Below are positions 8,479 to 14,896 of a stretch of DNA of 23,690 nt, one piece after another. How positions within the stretch are numbered: position 1 is the first letter of the stretch; every line of letters begins with the position of its first letter. A program made the position numbers and the translations under genes. Under the pieces are notes generated by a model. It saw only the letters and a program-made list of their open reading frames with translations. It had not been told where the DNA came from and ran no database searches. Origin of the DNA: Endomicrobium sp. (lineage in GTDB: Bacteria; Elusimicrobiota; Endomicrobiia; Endomicrobiales; Endomicrobiaceae); assembly GCA_031262135.1 (NCBI GenBank), contig JAISIG010000008.1, positions 1 through 23,690 on the forward strand, read 5' to 3'.

Positions 8479-9321
8479 TTATATATTATTAATATAATTT
8501 TCAGCAACTAATTTTGCTATTGCTTTAACTCTTAAAATATAATCAGTTCTTTCAGCAATTGAAATAGCTTTTCTTGCATCTAATAAATTAAACAAATGTG
8601 AACACTTAACAACAGCATCATAAGCAGGTATTGATAAATTATTGCTTAGAAGCCTATAGGCTTCTTGTTCCCAATCATCAAAATGTTGTTTAAGCATTTT
8701 AACATTAGATCGTTCAAAATTGTATTGTGACCATTGTTTTTCACATTCAAGATAAAGATTTTTATAACTTATATTATCACTCCATTGTAAGTCATATATA
8801 TTACTTTTATGTTGTAAATGCATAGCAATTCTTTCTATTCCATACGTAATCTCAATCGGTACAGGGCTTAAATGAATACCACAAATATGTTGAAAATAAG
8901 TAAATTGAGTGATTTCAGTCCCGTTGAGCCACACTTCCCATCCTATTCCATAAGCTCCGAGTGTTGGGGATTCCCAATTGTCTTCTATAAATTTAATATC
9001 GTTTTCTTCAGAATTGCATCCTATATATTTTAAGCTATTAATATATATAAGCTGTATATTACTTGGAACAGGTTTCATTATGACCTGAAATTGATAATAA
9101 CTTTGTAATCTTTGTGGATTCATACCATATCTGCCATCGCTTGGGCGTCTACTTTTTTCAACATAGGCTACATTCCATGGAGTTATGTCCCCTAAAATAA
9201 ATAAGAATGTAGCAGGATTAAAAGTTCCAGCTCCATTTTCTACATCGTAAGATTGTAATATCGTACAACCTTGTTTATTCCAAAATTTTTGTAAATTAGA
9301 AATAATGCTTTGTATATTCAT
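8479..9321 (-). CDS. glyQ: Glycyl-tRNA synthetase alpha subunit
   Basis: This is the catalytic class II subunit of heterotetrameric glycyl-tRNA synthetase. From the ATG at 9319-9321 the protein is 280 aa and starts MNIQSIISNLQKFW, which matches the normal start of shorter GlyQ proteins. Family motifs are intact: KQGCTILQSYDVENGAG, SRRPSDGRYG, the QFQVIMKP strand, WEVWLNGTEITQFTYFQ and GIERIAMHLQ. The frame is open to a further ATG at 9370-9372, which would add 17 residues. I reject that start because a good extended -10 element (9361-9369) would lie inside the added segment and the extra residues do not resemble GlyQ. Neither start has a clear SD. glyS follows by five bases, the usual glyQ-glyS arrangement. 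The palindrome at 8648-8665 lies within this gene. Confidence 0.95.
   Translation of the reverse strand: MNIQSIISNLQKFWNKQGCTILQSYDVENGAGTFNPATFLFILGDITPWNVAYVEKSRRPSDGRYGMNPQRLQSYYQFQVIMKPVPSNIQLIYINSLKYIGCNSEENDIKFIEDNWESPTLGAYGIGWEVWLNGTEITQFTYFQHICGIHLSPVPIEITYGIERIAMHLQHKSNIYDLQWSDNISYKNLYLECEKQWSQYNFERSNVKMLKQHFDDWEQEAYRLLSNNLSIPAYDAVVKCSHLFNLLDARKAISIAERTDYILRVKAIAKLVAENYINNI
8648..8665. repeat. 18-bp perfect palindrome within glyQ
   Basis: AGAAGCCTA is followed directly by TAGGCTTCT, giving an uninterrupted two-fold symmetric 18-mer. As RNA it could fold as a 7-bp stem with a TATA loop. It sits near the 3' end of glyQ, in the codons around QEAYRLL. Its role is unknown and it may be a chance product of coding constraint. 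Confidence 0.5.
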
Positions 9322-9360
9322 TTTATAGTAATTAATGACTTTTTTAATATGTATACAAAT

Positions 9361-9369
9361 ATTATAGCA
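9361..9369 (-). promoter_or_regulatory. Extended -10 promoter for glyQ and the left gene block
   Basis: Read on the minus strand, TGCTATAAT is a perfect TATAAT preceded by TGn (the extended -10 form, which tolerates a poor -35). The -35 region 17 bases upstream is only an A-run. Transcription would start near 9354, leaving a leader of about 33 bases before the ATG at 9321. The glyQ-to-asd genes have no comparable site between them, so this may be the main promoter of the block. Confidence 0.5.
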
Positions 9370-9398
9370 CATTTAGATATACATTTTTTTGACATTTC

Positions 9399-9404
9399 TA
9401 TAAT
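9399..9404 (+). promoter_or_regulatory. Possible -10 element for tadA
   Basis: TATAAT at 9399-9404 would place a start near 9411, about 17 bases before the tadA ATG. A TTGACA hexamer at 9389-9394 is too close to serve as its -35, but would be 15 bases from a weaker TAATAT at 9410-9415. The 106-base region between glyQ and tadA is so AT-rich that such matches arise easily. Confidence 0.3.
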
Positions 9405-9427
9405 ATATTTAATATGCTTAGATATGT

Positions 9428-9922
9428 ATGACAGATAATCAAAACTATTTTGATACTTTATTCATGATGGAAGCCTTAGAAGAAGCTTTAAAGGCTTTTA
9501 GAATGAAAGAAATACCGATAGGTGCTGTACTTGTAAAAAACTTACAAATAATTGCTAGAGGATTTAACCAATGTATTAATAAAGTAGATCCTACAGCGCA
9601 TGCAGAGATTATTGTACTAAGAAAAGCAGCAAAAAAGTTGAATAATTATAGATTAAACAATTGTGCTATATATGTTACAATTGAACCATGTATAATGTGC
9701 ATGGGTGCAATTACTAATGCTAGATTAACAAAAGTGCGATTTGGAAACTTTAATAATAAAATATTTACATATAACCTTAAACTAGAATTAAAAAAACAAT
9801 TTAATTATTTTATGCATGATATAAGAAGATTAGATAATAGGATATTAAATCTATATTGTTCCACTATAATTAAATATTTTCTACAACAAAAACGAAGAAA
9901 GACATCTATTGGGGGTGTATAG
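9428..9922 (+). CDS. tadA: tRNA-specific adenosine deaminase
   Basis: It deaminates adenosine 34 of tRNA-Arg(ACG) to inosine, allowing one tRNA to read CGU, CGC and CGA. The 164-aa protein has the zinc deaminase signature: HAE at 58-60 (His58 ligand, Glu60 proton shuttle) and PCIMC at 87-91 (Cys88 and Cys91 ligands). The TadA-specific helix MMEALEEALKAF lies at 13-24. The C-terminus is normal in length and rich in basic residues. It is the only plus-strand protein gene in the window. The last four codons, GGG GGT GTA TAG, are also the first 12 bases of the tmRNA gene. The alternative ATG at 9424 is out of frame and stops after three further codons. No clear SD precedes the start. Confidence 0.95.
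   Translation: MTDNQNYFDTLFMMEALEEALKAFRMKEIPIGAVLVKNLQIIARGFNQCINKVDPTAHAEIIVLRKAAKKLNNYRLNNCAIYVTIEPCIMCMGAITNARLTKVRFGNFNNKIFTYNLKLELKKQFNYFMHDIRRLDNRILNLYCSTIIKYFLQQKRRKTSIGGV
9865..9870 (+). promoter_or_regulatory. Candidate -10 of an ssrA promoter inside tadA
   Basis: A perfect TATAAT lies inside the tadA coding region, 41 bases before the tmRNA 5' end. Transcription from near 9877 would give a tmRNA precursor with a leader of about 34 bases for RNase P to remove. There is no good -35 at 16-18 bases, so this is a weak prediction. If it is wrong, ssrA depends on readthrough from tadA. Confidence 0.3.
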
Positions 9923-10177
9923 GATTTCGACGAAATTGTTTAACAATGAAATTGCAGGTCAGAGTTGGTCGATGGCTCTGTAAAAATCGACTAAATAATA
10001 AACAACAACAAAAACATTAATAACAATAGTTACGCCGTAAATAGTCAGTCTTTAGCATTAGCTGCTTAAGAAGTTGTGTTTTTATATTTATATTTTTCAT
10101 ATGTAAGATAGAAACCTGTATATTATAGTTTCATTGAAATAAGTTTTCGGACGCGGGTTCGATTCCCGCCACCTCCA
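9911..10177 (+). ncRNA. ssrA: tmRNA (short form), overlapping the tadA stop
   Basis: tmRNA rescues stalled ribosomes and tags the nascent protein for proteolysis. The 5' GGGGGUG (9911-9917) pairs with CACCUCC (10170-10176), including the G3-U wobble that specifies alanine charging; the discriminator is A10177. The D-like GGATTTCGACG follows at 9922-9932. The T-arm is complete: GCGGG, loop TTCGATT, CCCGC (10153-10169). Helix 2 pairs CAATGAAA (9944-9951) with TTTCATTG (10129-10136), and TGCAGG with CCTGTA. Pseudoknot 1 is CAGAG/CTCTG interleaved with GTCGAT/ATCGAC (9960-9991). The tag frame ends LALAA then TAA at 10067-10069. Only about 45 bases lie between the tag stop and CCTGTA, so pseudoknots 2-4 must be absent or tiny. 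CCA is not encoded (CAA follows) and must be added after transcription. About 267 nt, against about 360 in E. coli. Confidence 0.95.
10034..10069 (+). other. tmRNA proteolysis-tag reading frame
   Basis: The resume codon is most likely GCC at 10034, giving the encoded tag AVNSQSLALAA after the alanine supplied by the charged tmRNA. Upstream, AATAGTTAC resembles the A/U-rich TAGT element before resume codons in other tmRNAs. The end LALAA followed by TAA is the typical ClpXP-recognised ending. The exact resume codon is inferred. A small TTAC-GCC-GTAA hairpin could present this codon in its loop. Confidence 0.75.
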
Positions 10178-10209
10178 CAAAAATTACTTTTCATTATATT
10201 AAAAAAGAC

Positions 10210-10794
10210 TTATATATGTTTTATAACATTATAAACTTTTTGTGAAAGTAAAATATAATCCTTTTTTGTAAATTTTTTAGGTGGGATAATAGGTTTACCA
10301 TATATAACTTTGATTTTTTTAAATTTGATCATTTGATCAGTGTTAATTATTTTTGCCGGTATTAGTGGAACTTGAGTAATACAAGATAGAAATCCAATTC
10401 CATATTTAATAGTAGTTAGTTTTTTTGTCCTTTTACCTTCAGGAAAAATTAAAAGTAAATCTCCATTTTTTAAAATGGAAATAGCCTTTTTAATGGCTTC
10501 AATATTTACAATATGAGTTCTTTCTACTGGAAAAGCATTTAGCTTAGTTATTAAACATCCTAATATTGGTATATTAAATAACTCTTTTTTTGCCATAAAG
10601 TATAATTCTCTATTTATAATACTGCCATGTAATGGTGGATCAAAAACGCTAAGATGATTTGAAGCTATAATCCCACCACCAACTCTTGGTAAGAGTTCAG
10701 CCCCATTTACTTGCAACCTATAAGGTATACCAAACAATATCTTGAAAACTTTTTTCCCAATTATATGTATCAAATTAATATTGTTTGTTTTCAC
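10210..10794 (-). CDS. plsC: 1-acyl-glycerol-3-phosphate acyltransferase
   Basis: It acylates lysophosphatidic acid to phosphatidic acid at the inner membrane. The 194-aa protein carries the acyltransferase block I NHLSVFD (46-52, HX4D with His47 and Asp52), block II around FPVERT (88-93), block III FPEGKRT (117-123) and a block IV-like VPLIPAKI. A short hydrophobic segment near the N-terminus could associate with the membrane. The start is GTG at 10792-10794, because no ATG is available between it and the in-frame stop upstream. No SD is visible, and a short TTTA repeat fills the 15 bases between it and the ftsZ stop. It is the last gene of the right block, and its end is 32 bases from the convergent tmRNA end, with no obvious terminator between. 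Confidence 0.9.
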   Translation of the reverse strand: MKTNNINLIHIIGKKVFKILFGIPYRLQVNGAELLPRVGGGIIASNHLSVFDPPLHGSIINRELYFMAKKELFNIPILGCLITKLNAFPVERTHIVNIEAIKKAISILKNGDLLLIFPEGKRTKKLTTIKYGIGFLSCITQVPLIPAKIINTDQMIKFKKIKVIYGKPIIPPKKFTKKDYILLSQKVYNVIKHI

Positions 10795-10801
10795 AATTAT
10801 G

Positions 10802-10819
10802 TTATTTATTTATTTATTT
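10802..10819. repeat. Short TTAT tetranucleotide repeat at the ftsZ/plsC junction
   Basis: About four copies of a four-base unit span the ftsZ stop codon and the region immediately before the plsC GTG start. There is no ribosome-binding sequence here, so repeat length would set the distance between the two coding regions. The run is short and may be simple base-composition bias. Confidence 0.5.
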
Positions 10820-11952
10820 TGTTCAAAAGATTCGTCTTGCTTAAGAAACTTTGGTTTCCAATACATGTAGGCAGGTCTTAATGGATCTATTTCTTCCTCA
10901 TCAGCGACTAAACTTTTTTGCAAGATAAATTCTTGATTTGTATGCATTGTAGTAGTATCATTTGTAGATTCGCTATCCTTATTAAAGCCTGTAGCTATAA
11001 TTGTAATTTTTACTTTATTATCAAGTGTATTATCTATAGTGTGTCCAAGAAAAATATGTCCATTAATTCCATAACTTTTAATATCATTAAATATTTCTTG
11101 TAATGTCATGGCTGTATCTTTTGAGTTTGTAGTAATATTTACAAGTGCTTTCTCAGCTTTTGAAATGTCATAATTATCTAACAAAGGACTTGTAACTGCA
11201 TTTTTTACTGCTTCCTTAACATTTGAGCTGGCACTTTCACCCATACCTATTAAAGCAGTACCAGAATTAGTAAGAATGCTCTTTACATCAGCAAAATCTC
11301 TATTTATTTCACCTGTGACTGTAATAACGTCTGTAATTGCTTGTATACTTTGCCTAAGTACATCATCTATAATTTGATAAAAAGTATCAAGTACTATTTT
11401 TTCATTTATAACATTAAAAACTCTTTCATTTGGTATTACAATAAGAGCATCTGTATATTCTTTTAGATTTTTAATACCTTCTTCTGCTTGTTTCATTCTA
11501 ATTTTTCCTTCATGCTCAAAAGGTTTAGTTACAACTCCTATTGTTAAAATTCCTTCTTCTCTAGCTAATTTTGCTACTACAGGAGCAGCTCCTGTTCCGG
11601 TACCTCCTCCCATTCCAGCAGTTATGAATACCATGTCTGCTCCAATAAGTCTTTCTCTAATTTCTTCTGCACTTTCTTCTGCAGCACGTTTGCCAACTTC
11701 TGGATTTCCACCTACCCCTAATCCTTTTGTAATTTTTTCACCAATTTGTAAAATATCTGGAGATTCTGACCTTAGCAAAGCTTGCGTATCAGTATTAATC
11801 GCTACAAATTCAACATTAGCTACATTGACAGCAATCATTCTATTAACAGCATTACACCCGCCGCCTCCAACTCCAAGAATCTTTATTAAAGCAGGTTGAG
11901 ATTGAGACATATTTTTATTATTATGTATAGTTTTCAGTATTTTATCAGTCAT
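10810..11952 (-). CDS. ftsZ: Cell division GTPase FtsZ
   Basis: This tubulin-like GTPase forms the Z-ring. The 380-aa product has the N-terminal GVGGGGCNAVNRM (27-39), the tubulin signature GGGTGTGA (115-122), NERVF (175-179) and the T7 synergy loop INRDFADV (216-223) that completes the neighbouring active site. A variable linker follows. The end YWKPKFLKQ corresponds to the conserved C-terminal peptide (usually DIPxFLR) that binds FtsA, here with KPKFLK replacing IPxFLR. It starts directly after the ftsA TGA (no gap), with AGAGGAAA about 10 bases upstream inside ftsA. This favours the start at 11952 over the in-frame ATG 14 codons later. Confidence 0.98.
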   Translation of the reverse strand: MTDKILKTIHNNKNMSQSQPALIKILGVGGGGCNAVNRMIAVNVANVEFVAINTDTQALLRSESPDILQIGEKITKGLGVGGNPEVGKRAAEESAEEIRERLIGADMVFITAGMGGGTGTGAAPVVAKLAREEGILTIGVVTKPFEHEGKIRMKQAEEGIKNLKEYTDALIVIPNERVFNVINEKIVLDTFYQIIDDVLRQSIQAITDVITVTGEINRDFADVKSILTNSGTALIGMGESASSNVKEAVKNAVTSPLLDNYDISKAEKALVNITTNSKDTAMTLQEIFNDIKSYGINGHIFLGHTIDNTLDNKVKITIIATGFNKDSESTNDTTTMHTNQEFILQKSLVADEEEIDPLRPAYMYWKPKFLKQDESFEQNK

Positions 11953-13212
11953 TCAAAAAATTTCCTCTAACCATTCTGATATTTTTGATACTATTTTACT
12001 TTTTTTAGAAGTTTTTTTCTTATGAGATTCATGTTGTTGGTGATTATTCATAAACCCATATCTTAATGTTCCTATAGCAGTAGTATAAGCGAAATTTGAT
12101 AAAATATCTCTAGGCCCAACTATGAATTTATTGAATCCAACTGTCCCAACTCGTACAGAACAACTAAAAACTTTTTCAAAGGCTTCTGTTAACCCATGTA
12201 AATTGCTTCCACCGCCAGATAAAATAATACCACCAGAGAATACTTCATCTCCATAGTTATTTTTTTCTATAACTTTTTTTACTTTATATAAAATTCTATC
12301 AATTCTAGGCATAATTACATAATTTACTAATGTAAATCTATCATATATCCTACTACTTGTACCGTCTGAGATGGTATATTCAAATTCTTTATTTTCAAAG
12401 CCATGATGAACAAACGCTGCTCCATACATTTCTTTTATTTCTCTTGCAATAGAATAATTTGTTTTTAGTTTATACCCTATATCTCTAGTAATATAATCAG
12501 AGCCATCTAAAATTTCATCAGTATGTGCAATAACACCATTAACGTAATGTACGAGTCCAATTGTTAAGCCTCCAAAATCAATTAAAAGACATCCAAGTTC
12601 TTTTTCTTCCTTTGTAATTAAAACTTCCCCAATGGCAGGATATCCATAGACTTTATTTACATTATGAATTCCAATAGTACTAAAAACTTTAGATAAATTT
12701 CTTAAATTATTACTAGAAATTAAAAATGTACACACATCTACTTCTATATAAGTTCCCTCCATTCCTATTGGATTGTGAATCCCTTTTTGTTGGTTTAGGA
12801 TATATTCTAATGGAACAATTTGTAAAATTTCTTGTTCAGGATCTAATTTAATTTGTTGCTTAGCATTATCTAATGCATTGCCTACTATTTCTTGTGTTAT
12901 CTCTCTTCTATCTATATTTTCCATATTTACAACACCTGTTGCATGTCTGGATTTGATTAAATTACCTCTAACTGCTACAACTATATTTTTGATACGTTCA
13001 TTAATAGTTTTTTCAGTTTCTTCTAAAATTTTACACATGCAAGCTGCTGTCTCTTGAATATTAACTACAGTTCCGGCTTTTACTCCATCACAAAACATTC
13101 CCATAGAACTTAACACTTTAATCAATCCTGTAGATTCATCACATATTCCAGCAACACAACATATTTGATTACTACCTATATCTATCCCTGCTGTAACAAC
13201 TTGTTTTACCAT
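11953..13212 (-). CDS. ftsA: Cell division protein FtsA
   Basis: This actin-like ATPase tethers FtsZ filaments to the membrane. The 419-aa protein has the phosphate-1 motif GIDIGSNQICC (9-19), the 1C subdomain region near residues 85-165, phosphate-2 LLIDFGGLTIG and the adenosine motif GGIILSGGGSNLHGL. Residues of the C-terminus, SKISEWLEEIF, form the expected amphipathic membrane-targeting helix after a lysine-rich linker. GAGG lies 5 bases before the ATG at 13210-13212. The stop abuts the ftsZ ATG, and ftsQ precedes it by 26 bases, giving the classic ftsQ-ftsA-ftsZ order. Length is normal for the family. Confidence 0.97.
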   Translation of the reverse strand: MVKQVVTAGIDIGSNQICCVAGICDESTGLIKVLSSMGMFCDGVKAGTVVNIQETAACMCKILEETEKTINERIKNIVVAVRGNLIKSRHATGVVNMENIDRREITQEIVGNALDNAKQQIKLDPEQEILQIVPLEYILNQQKGIHNPIGMEGTYIEVDVCTFLISSNNLRNLSKVFSTIGIHNVNKVYGYPAIGEVLITKEEKELGCLLIDFGGLTIGLVHYVNGVIAHTDEILDGSDYITRDIGYKLKTNYSIAREIKEMYGAAFVHHGFENKEFEYTISDGTSSRIYDRFTLVNYVIMPRIDRILYKVKKVIEKNNYGDEVFSGGIILSGGGSNLHGLTEAFEKVFSCSVRVGTVGFNKFIVGPRDILSNFAYTTAIGTLRYGFMNNHQQHESHKKKTSKKSKIVSKISEWLEEIF

Positions 13213-13238
13213 TATATCCTCAACAATATTTTATATAA

Positions 13239-13958
13239 TTATCTAACAATTATCTTACCATAACAATAATAACTCATATCTACACAATGTATATTGCTAT
13301 TACTATAAAAATCAATCATTTTTAATCTTTGCAATTTAGATTCTATTAAATTTTTATTACTTTGGTATGCCCCCCAAATAATTATAATATTGTTTTTCAT
13401 TTTGATAACTATTTCATCAATGTTGTTAAATTTAATTTCATAAACATTCTTTAAAAAACTACTAGATAGAAGTTTTATATGCTTTACAAATGTTAGTAAC
13501 TTATTTCTTTCTTGCAAATATTTATAAGAAATTTTTGGGATATTAACTACAATACTTTTAATATTTATTGGAAAAACATATCCTCTTTGATCAATCCCTA
13601 ATAGTCCACCATTGTTACATATAGTGTACACTTCTGGAACTCTTTCATAAAGATTTACTATGATTGTATCATCATATCTATAAATCTTAATATTTTTTAA
13701 TTCAGGTATCAAATTCAATATATAGTGTTTTGTTTTTATTAAGTTGATTTTATGATTATTATTATGTAATTGTAATATTAAATTTTCTATTTTATATTGT
13801 TTTACGTTGTAAGCTCCTATAACATCTATTTTTTTTATATTATTTATATTCACAGTGAAAACTTGGCGGTAAATAGAATAACTAATTAATACAAATAATG
13901 CAATTAGAAAACAAACTTTAATTATAATATTACGTAGTCCATTAGTATGTAGTAACAT
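13239..13958 (-). CDS. ftsQ: Cell division protein FtsQ
   Basis: This is a bitopic membrane component of the divisome that links early and late division proteins. The 239-aa product has a short cytoplasmic N-terminus and one membrane segment (about 11-33). A POTRA domain follows, beginning near IKKIDVIGAYNVKQYKI (40-56), with the conserved VNLYERVPEVY strand and the GLLGIDQRGYVFPI region that marks FtsQ/DivIB proteins. It is slightly short compared with E. coli FtsQ (276 aa). The sequence is otherwise weakly conserved, as is usual; position between murB and ftsA strengthens the call. No SD is seen before the ATG at 13958. The usual ddl gene between murB and ftsQ is absent. Confidence 0.9.
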   Translation of the reverse strand: MLLHTNGLRNIIIKVCFLIALFVLISYSIYRQVFTVNINNIKKIDVIGAYNVKQYKIENLILQLHNNNHKINLIKTKHYILNLIPELKNIKIYRYDDTIIVNLYERVPEVYTICNNGGLLGIDQRGYVFPINIKSIVVNIPKISYKYLQERNKLLTFVKHIKLLSSSFLKNVYEIKFNNIDEIVIKMKNNIIIIWGAYQSNKNLIESKLQRLKMIDFYSNSNIHCVDMSYYCYGKIIVR

Positions 13959-14011
13959 AATTTGATTAAATTACAAATAACATTTTTATTACAACAAAAA
14001 TAAATATTAAC

Positions 14012-14896
14012 TTATTTAATTATTTTAATCTCTGGCTCAAGAGTAATATTAAACTTTTGCTTAACTTTAGCTTGAATTAATTTAATTAAATATAACACCT
14101 CATTAGCACAAGCGCCTCCTGTATTTAATATAAAATTACCGTGTTTTTCTGAAATTTTTGCTTTTCCAATGCAGACTCCTTTTAATTGTGCATCTTCAAT
14201 AAGTTTCCCAGCATTTAACCCTATAGGATTTTTAAAAATACTACCAGCATTAGGAAGTGACATAGGTTGTGTTTGTATGCGATGATATAAATATTTATTG
14301 ATATTGTAATTACTTTTTGATTTTTTATTCAGTTTTAACCTTACTTGTGTAATAATACAAGTATTTAGAGAACTTGTCCTATATTTAAATGAAATATCTT
14401 TTCTATCTAAATATGCCTTTTGAGAGTTTTCATTAAAAAATTCTATCCCATTGATAACTGAGCTAATCCATTTTGTTTGCAGTCCTGCATTGCAGTATGT
14501 TGCTCCGCCAATTGTCCCTGGAATTCCGATAGCGAACTCTAACCCAGTTAAATTATGTATTGTAGTCAAATTCACTATGTCAGATAGCTGTGTCCCTCCT
14601 CCGCATGTGATATTATATTTGTTAACAAAGCAATATTTGAATTCTCCAACCAGAGTAGCAACTATACCATTATAACCATTATCTGGAAATAAAACATTAC
14701 TTCCACTTCCTAAAATATAAATCTTTTTACGATTAACATATTGTAAAAGAAATGATAAAGCTGCTTCGTTTGGAATCTTAATAAAAAAATCAACTGGCCC
14801 TCCAATACGAAATGAACAATGTTTAGATAATAACTCATTACGTAATATTATACAGCCTAAATCTAATAATTCATTAATAATTCTCTTACTTAACAT
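14012..14896 (-). CDS. murB: UDP-N-acetylenolpyruvoylglucosamine reductase
   Basis: This FAD enzyme reduces UDP-GlcNAc-enolpyruvate to UDP-MurNAc with NADPH, the second committed step of peptidoglycan synthesis. The 294-aa protein shows the FAD-binding SFRIGGPVDFF (28-38), LGSGSNVLFPD (62-72) and GLEFAIGIPGTIGGATYCNAG (118-138 region). It also has FKYRTS with the active-site Arg173, NAGSIFKNP with the catalytic Ser219, and a C-terminal EPEIKII. The shorter loop pattern fits the type II MurB without the extra E. coli insert. The start overlaps the 3' end of murC by 11 bases, implying coupled translation. Confidence 0.96.
   Translation of the reverse strand: MLSKRIINELLDLGCIILRNELLSKHCSFRIGGPVDFFIKIPNEAALSFLLQYVNRKKIYILGSGSNVLFPDNGYNGIVATLVGEFKYCFVNKYNITCGGGTQLSDIVNLTTIHNLTGLEFAIGIPGTIGGATYCNAGLQTKWISSVINGIEFFNENSQKAYLDRKDISFKYRTSSLNTCIITQVRLKLNKKSKSNYNINKYLYHRIQTQPMSLPNAGSIFKNPIGLNAGKLIEDAQLKGVCIGKAKISEKHGNFILNTGGACANEVLYLIKLIQAKVKQKFNITLEPEIKIIK

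Noticed and set aside
9322..9372. Upstream in-frame ATG of glyQ giving 17 extra residues
   Set aside because: An extended -10 promoter would lie within it, the added residues do not resemble GlyQ, and the start at 9321 fits the family.
10178..10209. Terminator between the convergent tmRNA and plsC
   Set aside because: The 32 bases are AT-rich but contain no stem followed by a T-run on either strand.
10462..10479. TCCATTTT-TT-AAAATGGA inverted repeat in plsC
   Set aside because: The arms are short and mostly A/T, so they are expected by chance at this base composition.
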